Below are positions 48,562-59,677 of a stretch of DNA of 64,000 nt, piece after piece. The notes beneath the pieces were generated by a model. It saw only the letters and a program-made list of their open reading frames with translations, had not been told where the DNA came from and ran no database searches. The stretch is taken from assembly GCA_003254905.1 (NCBI GenBank), contig QANU01067165.1:315706-379705 (forward strand). The letters are read 5' to 3'. The number at the start of each line of letters is the position of its first letter. The first letter of the stretch is position 1. The DNA is from Nissolia schottii. Its lineage: Eukaryota; Streptophyta; Magnoliopsida; Fabales; Fabaceae. The position numbers were made by a program, and so were the translations under genes.

Positions 48562-50079
48562 TCACTGAAGATTCAGATTCCTCATTCGCCTGCCAAAGAA
48601 AATATAGGACGATACAAAATATAAGGAAAAGAATACATTATTCAACCTCTTAAGAAAACGTGATGAGTGAACAATTAATTGGGTGGATATAGAGGCATGT
48701 GCTAGATCATTATCCAAACAAATTGATCATGTGCATATGATCTATAACGTGATGGATTAGATTTCATGTGGGAACTTTTTGGAAGATGGACTGGATTTCA
48801 TGTGGGCTCTTTTTGGAGGTTGAATATTATATTTCTTAAAATATTTATTACTATATAAAATTAAGAAACCTTTCATGGTTTCTTCATGAACCGTGTACTT
48901 AAGATTTGAACTGGTAGTTAACCAGGAATAGCATGTACAAAAGGATGACGTTGTAATATTATATTTATAGCAAAATTGGCAACGTCGGGTATCCAGGAAT
49001 CTCTCTAAATTAAAATATGTACATTTCTTTAGAAGCACCCCACAATTAATGAGCATTTATTTTTGCAATAAAGACAATTTTCTCCATTAATCTTTCAGCT
49101 AGTGGGGAGCAAAGAGTAAAGGATAGTTGATGATAGCGATCTTTAATATTTCTCTGTATTTTAATTTCTTTTTTCGACATAACATTCAAATAATTAAGTT
49201 AAAATAGTTACCATAAGAAATTGATAGCTTATTTCTGGTTAGTTCTAGTCCAGGATCTTAAAATCCTATACATATTGGTGGGGTTTGAAGTGCTTGTCAA
49301 GTAGATGTGTTTTTTAAGGAGTAGTTATTTTTAATAGTAATAATAAGGATAAGTAATAAGTAGTGAGTAGTTATTATAAATTGTAATCTTAAGGGTAAAA
49401 ATAAAAGTAAAATTAGACATCAAAGACTGGTTATATTTTAGTATCTCATTATTGTATGTATAGATGTACTAATAGTGTTATATGTAGATAAGAGAATATA
49501 GATGTAATAAGTGAGTCCTATTTCTATTTCTTTTTCTCTCTAGTAATAATAGATACATTTGTCTATACATTAACGTTAGAACCTCCAAATTATTTATCCT
49601 AATTATCTTTCAAACAGTTTTATAAAGACATTTGACAAATTTGAGGAGCAAAATAGAAATTAGAAAATACTATTATCAAATGTCATTCAAAGAAATTGTT
49701 AAAAAGATAATTAGACACAAAAATTCGCACTCGTAATCACGGTTAAAACCACGTCACTTGGATGAAAGAAAACATGGCAATGAAACATGCTAGTGGCATT
49801 GAAATCATTCATGTAAATTTGCATTCGTTACCTTTGCTCATAGTCATTGGCCATCTGCCTTCCATTGATGCCAGCACCTCTGTACCTGGGAAGCGGGACT
49901 TGATCGCGCTCTATTCGAGTCACATCTTCTTTCAGGATCTCATAGTGCCTTTTCACCTCTTCTATGGACTTCCCACCGACAGCGTTCGCCACATTCTCCC
50001 ACCGGTTGGGGTCGTTGGGGCCATGTACCGCAAGAGCATCCTCGAAACGCCTGTTCTCTTCTCTTGTCCAACAAGCCAT
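48562..50079 (-). CDS. RADIALIS-like single-MYB/SANT protein with tiny last exon
   Basis: Exon 1 50079-49832, exon 2 48589-48562 (intron 1242 bp, GTAACG donor, TTTGGCAG acceptor), 276 nt, 91 residues. The SANT/MYB repeat fills residues 2-58: CWTREENRRFEDALAVHG, NRWENVANAVGGKSIEEV, KRHYEILKEDVTRIE; then QVPLPRYRG and ANDYEQR. Read straight through, exon 1 stops one codon past the junction; splicing adds RMRNLNLQ and a stop, the kind of short C-terminus seen in RAD/RL proteins. The MYB core is more typical of the family (WTREENRRFE, GGKSIEEVKRHYE) than that of the gene at 36322. Likely a nuclear, partner-titrating transcription regulator. A TATA-like TTATTTAA lies about 165 bp upstream. Confidence 0.9.
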
Positions 50080-51180
50080 CTATCTAAATGAATATGCAAA
50101 AATCTCTGAAAAAGAAAAACAAATAGTGATGGGAGTAGAAGAAAATGTGTTAGAAGAAGAGATAGTGACTTGAGCTAGCAGCCTCAATCTAGAGATGATA
50201 TTTGTGTAGCTTATGGTAAAAGATTTGCATTTCTAGCTACTTAAATAAGGGGAGAGTCAAGTGATGTTATGCAAGTTGGCGAATGCCCTTTTTTTTTTTT
50301 TTTTGGGAATTCAACAATAATATGTGATTCTTTCTCTATGTGTGGGTCAAGTGCACCTTTTCCTACCCCCCTTTTCCTTTATACGTAATTACCAATTTTT
50401 ACGTACCATATGAGTCTATACTGTACATTTTATGATCTCATATATTGTACCATATATAAGCATTAAGCAACTTAGAATTTCTTGGAATTTTTACAACCTA
50501 GGGATGGTGTGGGATTAGAGATTAGATGCCCATGCCTATCGTTGCTATAAGATTATAGATATTATTCGCTAACGGTATAAACCTCAACCCAGCCGGCACA
50601 ATAAAAACAACGCTAAGATATTCTGCGTTTCTTTGTGGCTAGTGACATAGCTATATAGAATAACTATCCACATCACTTGATCATTTAGCAACTTGGAAAT
50701 AATATACTTATGTCCATCATGACCATTAAAATCAAGAATCATGTTCATGTCCAAGGCGTTTGTGCTCATTGGTGAATTGTGCTTCACAGCTAGACCAAAT
50801 TAATTAATATTGAGTGTACTGTCGAAATTTGAGAGTTGAAATCCGCACATATATGATTCCCAGCGATTTTACATGGGTTACTTTGCTTGTTTTGGTCAAA
50901 TTAGGAGATCTTAACCGAAAGGCGCACAAGTTGCCTAATTAAAATTACCTAAAATAAATAGCACTTGGCCTATTGCCAACAGAATAACTCAGATTTAAAG
51001 ATCGCTGTTTTCCAGTTCCAGAGCAGTATCAGACCATATATCATATATGAATGTATTTATCTTCTAGTGAAAAGGTGAATTTCATTTTAAAGAGTAAATT
51101 TTTGTTAAGCAACACCGGTTGTATAAGTCTCCAATTTATGGCAACGTAGTCAATGGTAATATGATTGGAGCTAAATTAAA
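50080..51180. other. Intergenic, no supported gene
   Basis: Promoter of the RADIALIS-like gene at the left with a long T run (50289-50304). AT-rich DNA runs up to the CACTA element. No exon or element supported. Confidence 0.4.
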
Positions 51181-51604
51181 CACTACAAGAAAATAACTTA
51201 TTATCGTCAGAGTTATCGTCAGAGTTACCATCGAAAATTTGCACAATTACCATCGGCCTTTGACGTTACCATCGGCATCGAGCCGATGGTAAAGTGCTCG
51301 ATGGTAATCGATATACTGTCGGACAACGATACCCGACGGTAATTACTGTCGGAATAAACCAATGGAAACCAGTTCACTTCTGATTACATTTGAACCGATT
51401 TACTGTCAGTTAGAACCGCTGATATTTTACCACCGTCTAATAATATTTTATTTCTTTACCACCGTCGGTCACTATTGACGATAAAGATATTACTATTTTA
51501 TTCCTTGTCGGTAAAGATATTAAAATTTTATTGTCTTAATATTAATATTTAATTCTCTTACCGTCGGGTTTTGGCCGTCGCCAATATTGAACATTACCGT
51601 TAGC

Positions 51605-52421
51605 TAGGGGTGTCAAATGGGCCGGGCCAAAATTATGCCCATTTTTAGGATCCGGCCCATTTATGGTCTGTCCGCGGGCCTAAACGGACCAGCCCGCTAA
51701 CCCGTTTATTTTTTTAAAAAAATTAAAATTTTGGTCTATTTTTTATGATTTAAATACAAAGTTGTGAATAAGTATGTGCAATCATTTTTAACTATTTTTT
51801 ATCATCTATCTATTAATTAATTAGAAAGAAATAGTTTAAATGGTTGATTGCGATATTAATTTATCTTTTTTGTTCCTTCAACTATCTTGCTTGAAAGATA
51901 TCAAATGATTTCAAATGCTATTTAAAATCGATTCATAAATTAACATAACTTTCATTAATTAAATGCGCCATATAACATTGATGTGAGTACTGTTATATTA
52001 TTGATAAGAAAACACAATTGGAACTCTTTCTCCTAGATTAATTAATAATAAACAAGGTTTGAAAGTATATATATCAACTTGTAAGGCGTAGACACTCATT
52101 GAAGGAATAGAATACAAAATTTATCAATATCTATGTCATAGCACTTCAGCTGTATAGCAATATAAATATAATTAAGTAGTTAAACATGTTCAATTATAAG
52201 TAAACTCTAAAACTCCAAAATAAAATTTAGAATCTAAAATGAAACTTTTAAAAAATTAATTATTTTATAAATAAAAAAAATATTTCACGGGCTCACAGGC
52301 TAGTCCGCGGGCCTAATGGGTCAGGCCTAAATGGGTCGGGATAATTTTTTTTAAAATTTTCACGGACCTATTTTTTGCATGTAAAGCTCGCCCACGAGCT
52401 GGACTCATTTTGACAGCTCTA
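51605..52421. mobile_element. hAT-like element nested in the CACTA element
   Basis: An 817-bp insert with ends TAGGGGTGTCAAA and, on the reverse strand, TAGAGCTGTCAAA. It is flanked by CCGTTAGC (51597-51604) and CCGTCAGC (52422-52429), an 8-bp duplication with one change, and splits a CACTA subterminal repeat. Subterminal GGGCCGG/CCGCGGGCC motifs recur at both ends. No transposase. Confidence 0.8.
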
Positions 52422-52630
52422 CCGTCAGCTATAACTGACGATAATAATTAAATATTAAAAAAACAAAATTTTAATTAAATGAATGCTATTATTTAAATTT
52501 ACCCCTTCTAGAACCCTAAAACTATATTCAAAAGAAATAGCAAATGATCAAACCAGACAAAAAACACATACATATAATAAAAAGAAGATTAGCTGAAGAG
52601 AAGCTTACATTTTTAATGTACCCCAAGTAT

Positions 52631-53022
52631 GGATTTCCTTCAACAAAAACAAAGTTAAGAAATGGAAAACAAAACTTAGACTATTATCTGATATTAACAA
52701 AAAATGAAATAAAGCTGTGATGATCACCTATATCATGGAGCAGTGTAGCAAGCTCCACCTGAAATCAATTGACAAAAAACAATAGCCAAAAACTAATTAA
52801 TATAATAGACCACTAATTGAGGTGATTTTGTAACTTAAAAAGGGAGAGAAAGGGGTTAGTTACGATTTCGAGAGAATGAGGATGGGAAAAGAGGCCTTCC
52901 TTAGCGGCGAGGAAGAGGGTGAGGTCCCGAACCCTCCAGAGGTGGGCGGCGTCGTGAGAGGCGTCATTACCTTTCATAGATTTCCTTCAACAAAAGCAAA
53001 GTTAAGAAATGGAAACAAAAAC
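52631..53022. repeat. Direct repeats bracketing the captured exons
   Basis: 52631-52675 and 52979-53022 are ~44-bp direct copies (GATTTCCTTCAACAAAA, then CAAAGTTAAGAAATGG) differing at a few bases. The captured exons lie between them. Confidence 0.85.
52728..52977 (-). pseudogene. Captured exons of an HD-domain phosphohydrolase gene
   Basis: Minus strand. Piece 1, 52977-52864, encodes 38 residues with SHDAAHLWRVRDLTLFLAA and ends SLEI at a GTAACT donor. Piece 2, 52758-52728, follows a TTTCAG acceptor and encodes VELATLLHDI before a GTGATC donor. Joined, they read through the HD signature (SHDxxHxxRV ... LLHDI) of YedJ-like metal-dependent phosphohydrolases known in plants. The intervening 105-bp intron is intact, so capture was from DNA rather than from mRNA. 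The rest of the domain is missing, so it is not a working gene. It lies inside the CACTA element. Confidence 0.78.
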
Positions 53023-54239
53023 AAATTTAAGAAATGCATTGAAAGTAGAAAAACAAAAACGAAAACAGAGGAGGTAAGAAACGGAAGTTGCGTTACCATG
53101 TGTGGTAGAGCTGAGGCCGGAGGCAGAACAGCTGAGGTCGGAGGTAGTAGGTCGGAGGAAGAAGAAGAAGGGAGGTTGTTGAAGAAGGAAGGAAGGGAAG
53201 AAAGGAAGAACAAGAAGAAGAAAAAGGGAGAAGAAAATGGGAAGAAGAGAAAGAAAATTTGATTAAGTACCAGGTTTGGACATTACTGTCAGACACAATC
53301 GACAGTAAGTGTACAGTTCGATGGTAATAAAGATGTACAGAACATAACGTTTTATTAAAACTATTATCATTGGACATAACCGACAATAAAGAGTATCCAA
53401 AAACGCTGCATTTTATATTCGCAGATTACCGTTGGTTAATGAAATCTATCTGACGATAACAAAAAAAAGCGGCACCAATTTTTGGTGCCAAAATATTTCT
53501 ATTACCGTCGGCGCAACCATCATCGACGGTACCCATTTTACCAAACGCAGTGTTCCATGTCGATTTCAAAACGCAACGTTTGTATCCGAAGATTACTGTC
53601 GGTTGATGAAAATTATCTGACGGTAACAAAAAGGTGGTGCCAATTTTTGGTGCCAAAATATTTCTGTTACCGTCGACGCAACCATCATCGATGGTAACTG
53701 GATATTTATTGCTCGTTGGGGAAAACATGCCGGTTACTATTCCGAGACAGTTACCGGTGGATATGGCCGTTGGTAACGCATGCAATTATTGTTTAGAGAC
53801 ACGAATGTGGGAAGACGTGCTTTACATAACCGACGGTAAACACCCACATTTATTGCATGCTGGTACGTATTTTAAGGACATTACTGTCGGATCAAACCGA
53901 CGGTAACGTGTGACTGTTTCGCTTGTGGTGAAGACGTGACAGTTTACGATTGATGGGACTTTACTGTTAGCGATGATATTCGATGGTAATGGTTTTTTTA
54001 TTTTTTTAAACAAAACTTCACATTTTTACCGTCGGTAAAGACTGACGATAAGTTTTTCGTGGCCTTTCCCGCAAACATTTACCGTTACTTTTACCTTCGG
54101 TGAGTTTGTCCAACGGTAATCTAATGTCTCTTTCTCGGTTCTTTATGAGCGAACCAATTACCATCAGAGATATTTCGTTATCCGACGGTACGAGTCCGAC
54201 TGTAACCTCTAGACGGCAATAGTCAACTTTCTTATAGTG

Positions 54240-56439
54240 AAAGGTTTATTTGAATTTTAAATGGAACTATTTAAAAAGTTAATTAGAAATTAATATTAAT
54301 ACATTAACACTATAAAATTGTCATTCAATCATATATCGTCATATCAATCCACGAAAATGATTAACTTTCACACAGTTAATTGCTATCTCAAAAGTTTCAG
54401 ACTTTCACATGTTAACAAACATATAGTTGCATATTTGCGCCTGCTTCATCAAAATTTTTTGCTTAATATGAATATATAGCACTCACTTTCTCTCACATTT
54501 GCAATTTTACAATGAGTAATAAGAAGTATACATCATTATTGATGATAACGCTTTGGAATCTGTTCGATGCCCATTGTCCAGTGTCCCTGGATTGGAGCCA
54601 CTAAACCATTGTCTCCTCTTGACTGAGTACGTACTCCTGTGGTTTGGGGATACTCTTGAAATGGACACGGGATTATGGCTTTTTCTAACAAAGTGGGCCT
54701 TTGGTTGGGGGCGATGTCCACATATATTCATGCCAAAGATATTCGTTGCTTCTTTCCATCTGGAATCTTGATCCTTTATTTGGGACAATTCTAGTGCCAG
54801 AATCCTTATCATTCAATTTGAAAAGCTAAAACGGAAGATCTTTTAGAATGTAATTATTTTATATCAAGATTTTGATATCAGAATTGTGAAAAAATGAAAA
54901 GTTGCAATATTCTCAGTGAGCGTTATTCGGCTACTATAACTAACTCTAAATCAGTTGCGATTTCCCTCTAACTAACATGGCTTGATCTCTATTTACAACA
55001 TAATTAATTAATTAATCACGTGCTGATAAGTTAGTCAGAGTCTTGGTTGGCCTTGCTGCTGTTCTGTTGTTGATTGGGGTTTGGTTGTTTTGCAGTGAGC
55101 TGCAGCTGGTTGGGCTGAATTATACTGTATAGTATGATGTAATAACATGTAATGACCGTGCATGTGACATTGATATGGTGCAGTGCAACTGCTGTATTTT
55201 ATAATTTTGGAAAGTTCATCTTTGTATTTTAATAAATAAATAAAATACTAACACATTACAATTATCATGTCCAGATTAGTCCAAACATGAGCCAAGTCCC
55301 CAGCTCGGTCCTCGTCTCCAAGCTCGTGTCACAAAAGGAGATGCTTGTATGGTAGCATTAGAGTTGTTCTAAAGTTGAGACTCTTCTTTCCAATAAACAA
55401 AGTCCATTAGAGATTTTTTTTTTTTTTTACACAAGTTTAACGCCTCAAATTTAAATATGCATAGAATAAAAATGAGATCTAAGTGTTTTTAGATCTCACC
55501 AATAAAACTCATTTTTATTCTGTAAAATTTAAATTGTTAAACCGGTGTCAAACCAAAAATTTCTGTCCTCTCGTAGCTGGGATGGGCTAGACGACAGGTT
55601 CCACGGATTGGGAGACGATTCTGTCCATTTTGTCCTACTGGTGGACGATTCTAATCCCACTTAGGGCCCGTACTCTCAAAGTGGACATTTATTTTTTCGA
55701 TGGACAAGCATATCCAAATTCAAAAAGAATGAAAGACTAAAGTAGCATGGACCTGACATTATCACAAAACAACAACATAAGGCCTAAAGTTGGAGGGAAA
55801 AAAAACTTCTAAAAGATATTACATTTTAACCAAAAGTAATTCACGAGTTCGTTGTCTTTATTTTGCAAACCCTATTAAACTATTAAATTTCGGTGAAAAT
55901 TAATTTAATTTTATATTTTACGGCATAATTGATAATAAAGATTAATTTTTATACATTAACACTTCGCGTATAAGAGAATTTTACATTTCATCCAAACATT
56001 TGTCATTTGATGAGACTTTTGAGTCAATAAAGGTGAGTCATTTCACATTGGCATTGCACTAAAATTAAATTCTTAATAGTATTACCTTTTATAAATAAAC
56101 CATTTATTGAGATAAAAATAAATTTAATTTTCAATGAATGTAAATATAACATTTAGTTTTAGAATCAATTTAATCCTATTTTTATAATAAACTTAAAATT
56201 TAAAATATAGTTTATAAATCAAATAAGATTAATTCAAATTAAATCGAGTAACTATACAGATGCTGAAATTATAAATGGACAGTATAAATATTCATCCTTT
56301 TTCCGTTACCCCAATGATTCTTTAATTTATTAACCCGGTAGTCACTAGGAAGATAAACACACACAATCAAATTCAAAATAATATGATGTGATGGCACATG
56401 AACTTTGGTATCATTAAAATCCGTGCTTGAATGACTTTG
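54240..56439. other. Intergenic with unexplained conserved-looking patch
   Basis: Mostly AT-rich. At 54507-54790 a GC-richer patch has open minus frames (for example DIAPNQRPTLLEKAIIPCPF) and may be a broken exon of an unrecognised gene. A hairpin lies at 55429-55548. No complete gene seen. Confidence 0.35.
55429..55548. repeat. Inverted-repeat hairpin, MITE-like
   Basis: Left arm ACACAAGTTTAAC...AGAATAAAAATGAG; right arm on the reverse strand ACACCGGTTTAAC...AGAATAAAAATGAG. An inner small hairpin GAGATCTAAG...TTAGATCTC sits in the loop. No target duplication identified. Confidence 0.65.
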
Positions 56440-57594
56440 CTAATAGTATTCTCCTCTGATGTAGTCATTGAGCCGTTTCAATTCTCCATCTTGCTGCTCC
56501 ATCACTGCTCGCACCACATCTACAATGGAAATCATTCCCACTATTTTCCCATCTATGACTGGAACATGCCGGATTCGATTCGCTGCACGAAAAAGGTTCA
56601 GAGTTCTTTGATCACCGTACGTTATCAAAAGCAGAAGAAAGATTTAAGCCAACAAGGGACATTTATATAGTTACCCGTCATAAGTCGCATTGCTTGAAGA
56701 ATGTTGGTGTCAGATGTCACCGTTATCAGGTTTTGCTGTTTCAGGTAAACCTCGTTATTAGTCATAATGAAAAATGCTCTCGATTTTGTTAAATGTAATA
56801 GAAATGAGTGACAGAGCACACACAAATAACCTCATCAGTCATGATTTGACCAACTTGTGTGTTCACGGGACATCTTCTTTGTGCAACTATTTTCTTCAAG
56901 AAGTCTGCCAACATAGAGATTCATTTGGCGCATTGAGTCCAAAGATGTGCCGGAACTTTGGTTTTCAATGGTAGCAAATTTCGAGAGATTTTTTTATTGG
57001 CATAATTTCAACGCATTATATTCAGACACATTCACATATTAATAAGTCCCAGCAAATTTTTTTTTAGGGTGTCCTTAAATACAAGACGTTGTAATTGTAC
57101 CTATAATAATTTTTGGTGTATGTTTCAACCTTAATTTGTGGGTATTAAGAATGTGTTGAAGCAAGCCACCTACCTCTTTCTGTAACAATGCCAGCTAAAT
57201 GGCCCTCTGGCTTTAGTACCACCAATGATCCAATATTATTTTCAGCCATCTGAAACCTTATACGATGTTTGTTATGAAAGAGATGATCAGTGAAAGCTTT
57301 TGAACAAAATGGAACTAAATATCTTACGTTCTTCACTGCATTAATAACAGCATCATCAGCTCGGCACCAGAGCCAGGAACCGACCTTTTCTTCCCCCTTT
57401 GTCATTAGTACCTCTGAAACAGTAACATTCTCCAACCCTTTCTGCTGCATGGATGGAGTAGTGGATGTGACACATCCAAAACCAGAAGACATTTTGCTGG
57501 GGTTGATGATTCCATTCCCGTTGAATTGTTGAAATATGGATGCCCTTACAGGGTTTTTACGAAGTCGTAGTATAATTCGGCTAATTCCAAGCAT
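56440..57594 (-). CDS. CBSX3: Mitochondrial CBS-domain protein, CBSX3-like
   Basis: Five exons (-): 57594-57328, 57249-57174, 56904-56831, 56735-56675, 56582-56440. The sum is 621 nt, 206 residues, the length I recall for Arabidopsis CBSX3 (At5g10860). The N-terminus is rich in Arg and lacks acids (MLGISRIILRLRKNPVRASI), a mitochondrial presequence. A single CBS pair: VTVSEVLMTKGEEKVG, NNIGSLVVLKPEGHLAGIVT, QVGQIMTDE, LITVTSDTNILQAMRLMT, RIRHVPVIDGKIVGMISIVD, ending IRGEYY. CBSX proteins bind adenosine ligands and modulate thioredoxins; CBSX3 acts with mitochondrial Trx-o and affects ROS. That role is taken from the family. The loop FLKKIVAQRRCPVNT carries a Cys and differs from the usual DYLRKI...GRSSKST, so this may be a diverged paralogue. 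Confidence 0.9.
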
Positions 57595-58402
57595 TTGTTA
57601 TTGTAATTCTGTTCAATCCACACAACAATCAGGGCTGGCTAATGTATGAGTAATTTACAAATTGTACCAATCTACGTACCCTGATGTTGGTGGTAGGAAT
57701 AAATGGAGTTGATTGGCATAAGGTACATGGAACTGTCCCGCCTTTGGTATTTCAAATTGCCTTGAACATGAAGACAAGAGTAGCTTGCCTTGACTGTGTG
57801 TATCTTCTCTTTGAATTCTTTTCTTGAGGGAGAATGTGAAGAAAGGAACTTTATGGTTGCTTTCACATGGATGGAACTGCTGAACCTTTTGGATCATGCC
57901 TTGGCATTGATTTGGTGAATAGTGAATCCTACACGCTTATGAATTAATTATGATTCCCTGTATAAGTTCAATGAAATTAGTTTCCAACACGTGGAAGAAA
58001 GAATGGCTAAAACCACAGCCTCTAAAGTAAATTTGAATGAGGCTAAGTATATGTTGGGAATTCCTTTATGAGATGTAGAAGAAACATCTTAATTTCCGCC
58101 GCGGCAAGATAAGAATGGTTTGCAAAACCGTTTGATTACAACATTAAATCTATAAGGAAAGCACAAATGAAGAAGTTTTCAAATGAACCAATCTGAAATG
58201 CTCAACAACATGAAATTGTTTGAAGTCCCCTAATAAAATTGCCCCCCAATGCATCCAAGGTATAAATTCTCTGGTTCTGTGTATGTGTGTGTGTGTATAT
58301 ATATCTAGACAACCAGTGCAATTAATCCGAGTTATTAACACCAGAAGCCAATTCCATAATTACTTGGGATATCCGGTGAAAAAGTCATCCTCTTGAATCA
58401 CC
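57595..58402. other. Intergenic between divergent genes
   Basis: Shared upstream region of the CBSX3-like (-) and Pro/Ser-rich (+) genes. It contains a TG/TA microsatellite at about 58280-58302. The minus frame at 57655-57897 is probably leader or intron, not a gene. Confidence 0.4.
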
Positions 58403-59574
58403 ATGCCACAGAAAAAGAAGAAATTTCGCTTTAAGATCCCATGGATATCAGGATCATCACGTGCTATACCTCCTCCCACTGAATCTCAATCTCTGGATCC
58501 AAAACAAGGATCAAAATCTCCTCAACAAAACCCACTGTCTCGTCCACCACAATCACCAACATCTTCTGTGATTGTCGATTCCCCTGTATCTTCACCCTCA
58601 CACTCCCCTTCGAGACCATCAACTCCAACCCATGTTGACTCCCCCCTACCGCCGCCACGGATATCCCATACACAAGATTTGTTGCTATCTCATGAAGCCT
58701 CTCCGTCCCATTTTCCCTCCGGCAGCAGCACACCGGAGGCGCCACCGCAGGCTGCTGCACCATCTGCCTCACAAGAAGAACACAATGAATGCAAGCTGGA
58801 AACACAGAGCAAAACTAATCATCATCATCATCATCCACCTGGCGAAGAACCAAAGGAGATAGCGGTGCTAGAGCACGAACCAATCAAGGTTGGAAAGGGA
58901 AATGCCAGTGAAACAAAGCACAGACCACCAAAATCACCTGCTAACCGGAATCAGAAACCGGCAAGAGAATCCATGGAGAGGAAGATGTTGTTTTCTACAT
59001 TCAAAGTAGAAAGCAATCCATCAGAACCAGCAACAAGGAAGGTGAATCTACCAAGCGCAAGCACAGCACCATCCCCTTCAAACCCTAACCCCTTGCAAAA
59101 AGGGATAAAGGAAGAAATCTCAAATTTCGTTCAGAGAGTAGCCACAGTGAACCCAACAACACACCACACGGATGACAAGAACGTGAGCGTGGTAACGCTA
59201 GCGGGTGAAAACAGAGGAGCGACGATGCACGTGGGTTCCAATTCGAGCAAGAAAGAGGGATCAATCCGCATACACAGGGCATACAGAACCGATCCAGATG
59301 AAGTGACCACCACAGACGCAGATGAAAATTCATCTTCTAGAAATTCAATTGAGAAAGATAACGAAGAAGCTGGGAATGCGTATGTGAATAGTAACATACA
59401 GAGTGTGAATAACTCGCTAATGATGCACGGTTCAGTGAGTGAGAGGGACCCAGGGGTTCGGGTGGTTCTTCCTCAACGGCCGGCGGCGGAACCACCGGTC
59501 AAGCCGGAGAGGGTTAAGCGTGCGGAGAAGATGAGTTACCAGCAGAAGCAGCCGGTGATTCGGAGGAGATGCCT
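58403..59574 (+). CDS. Pro/Ser-rich plant protein, 3' end lost at a gap
   Basis: About 390 residues are readable from the ATG (context ACCATGC) to the N at 59575. It starts MPQKKKKFRFKIPWISGS. The first ~130 residues are Pro/Ser-rich, with an HHHHHH run near 140 and a basic centre. The C-terminal half has conserved-looking blocks: KEEISNFVQRVATV, VVTLAGENRGATMHVGS, KKEGSIRIHRAYRTDPDE and QKQPVIRRRC. These resemble a plant-specific family of unknown function. Beyond RRRC the frame runs into a CA microsatellite after the N, so the apparent HTHTHTH tail is an artefact of joining an unrelated contig. The true C-terminus is missing. Likely soluble and partly disordered; no signal peptide or membrane segment. 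Confidence 0.75.
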
Positions 59575-59575
59575 N

Positions 59576-59677
59576 CACACACACACACACACACACTCAC
59601 ATCTCGGCTATGCCCTTTTTTAATAAAGCTGTGATTTGTGATATTTCTAGTTTTTGCCTGTTTGGACACTGGACAGG
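59576..59677. repeat. 102-bp contig-end overlap, left copy
   Basis: Identical base for base to 61876-61977 (offset 2300). It begins in a CA run immediately after the N at 59575 and ends at the first base of an exon. It fits an assembly overlap rather than a biological duplication. Confidence 0.9.

Larger units (their letters stand above)
51181..54239. mobile_element. CACTA (En/Spm) non-autonomous element
   Basis: Ends are CACTACAAGAAAAT (51181) and, on the reverse strand at 54239, CACTATAAGAAAGT, flanked by the 3-bp repeat AAA on both sides (51178-51180, 54240-54242). Many subterminal copies of ACCGTCGG / CCGACGGT and variants crowd the first ~450 and last ~950 bp, as expected for transposase-binding arrays of CACTA elements. 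Length 3059 bp. No TNPD/TNPA-like transposase frame is visible. The interior holds a nested hAT element and captured host exons. Within the right array a ~107-bp segment at 53424 is repeated 167 bp later (53591). Confidence 0.92.

Noticed and set aside
52876..53262. 128-residue plus-strand frame in the CACTA element
   Set aside because: Its first part is antisense to the captured HD exon and its last part is a GAA/AAG-rich run; no domain.
53426..53906. Several frames in both directions near the CACTA right end
   Set aside because: They are made of the repeated subterminal CCGTCGG-type motifs and not of coding sequence.
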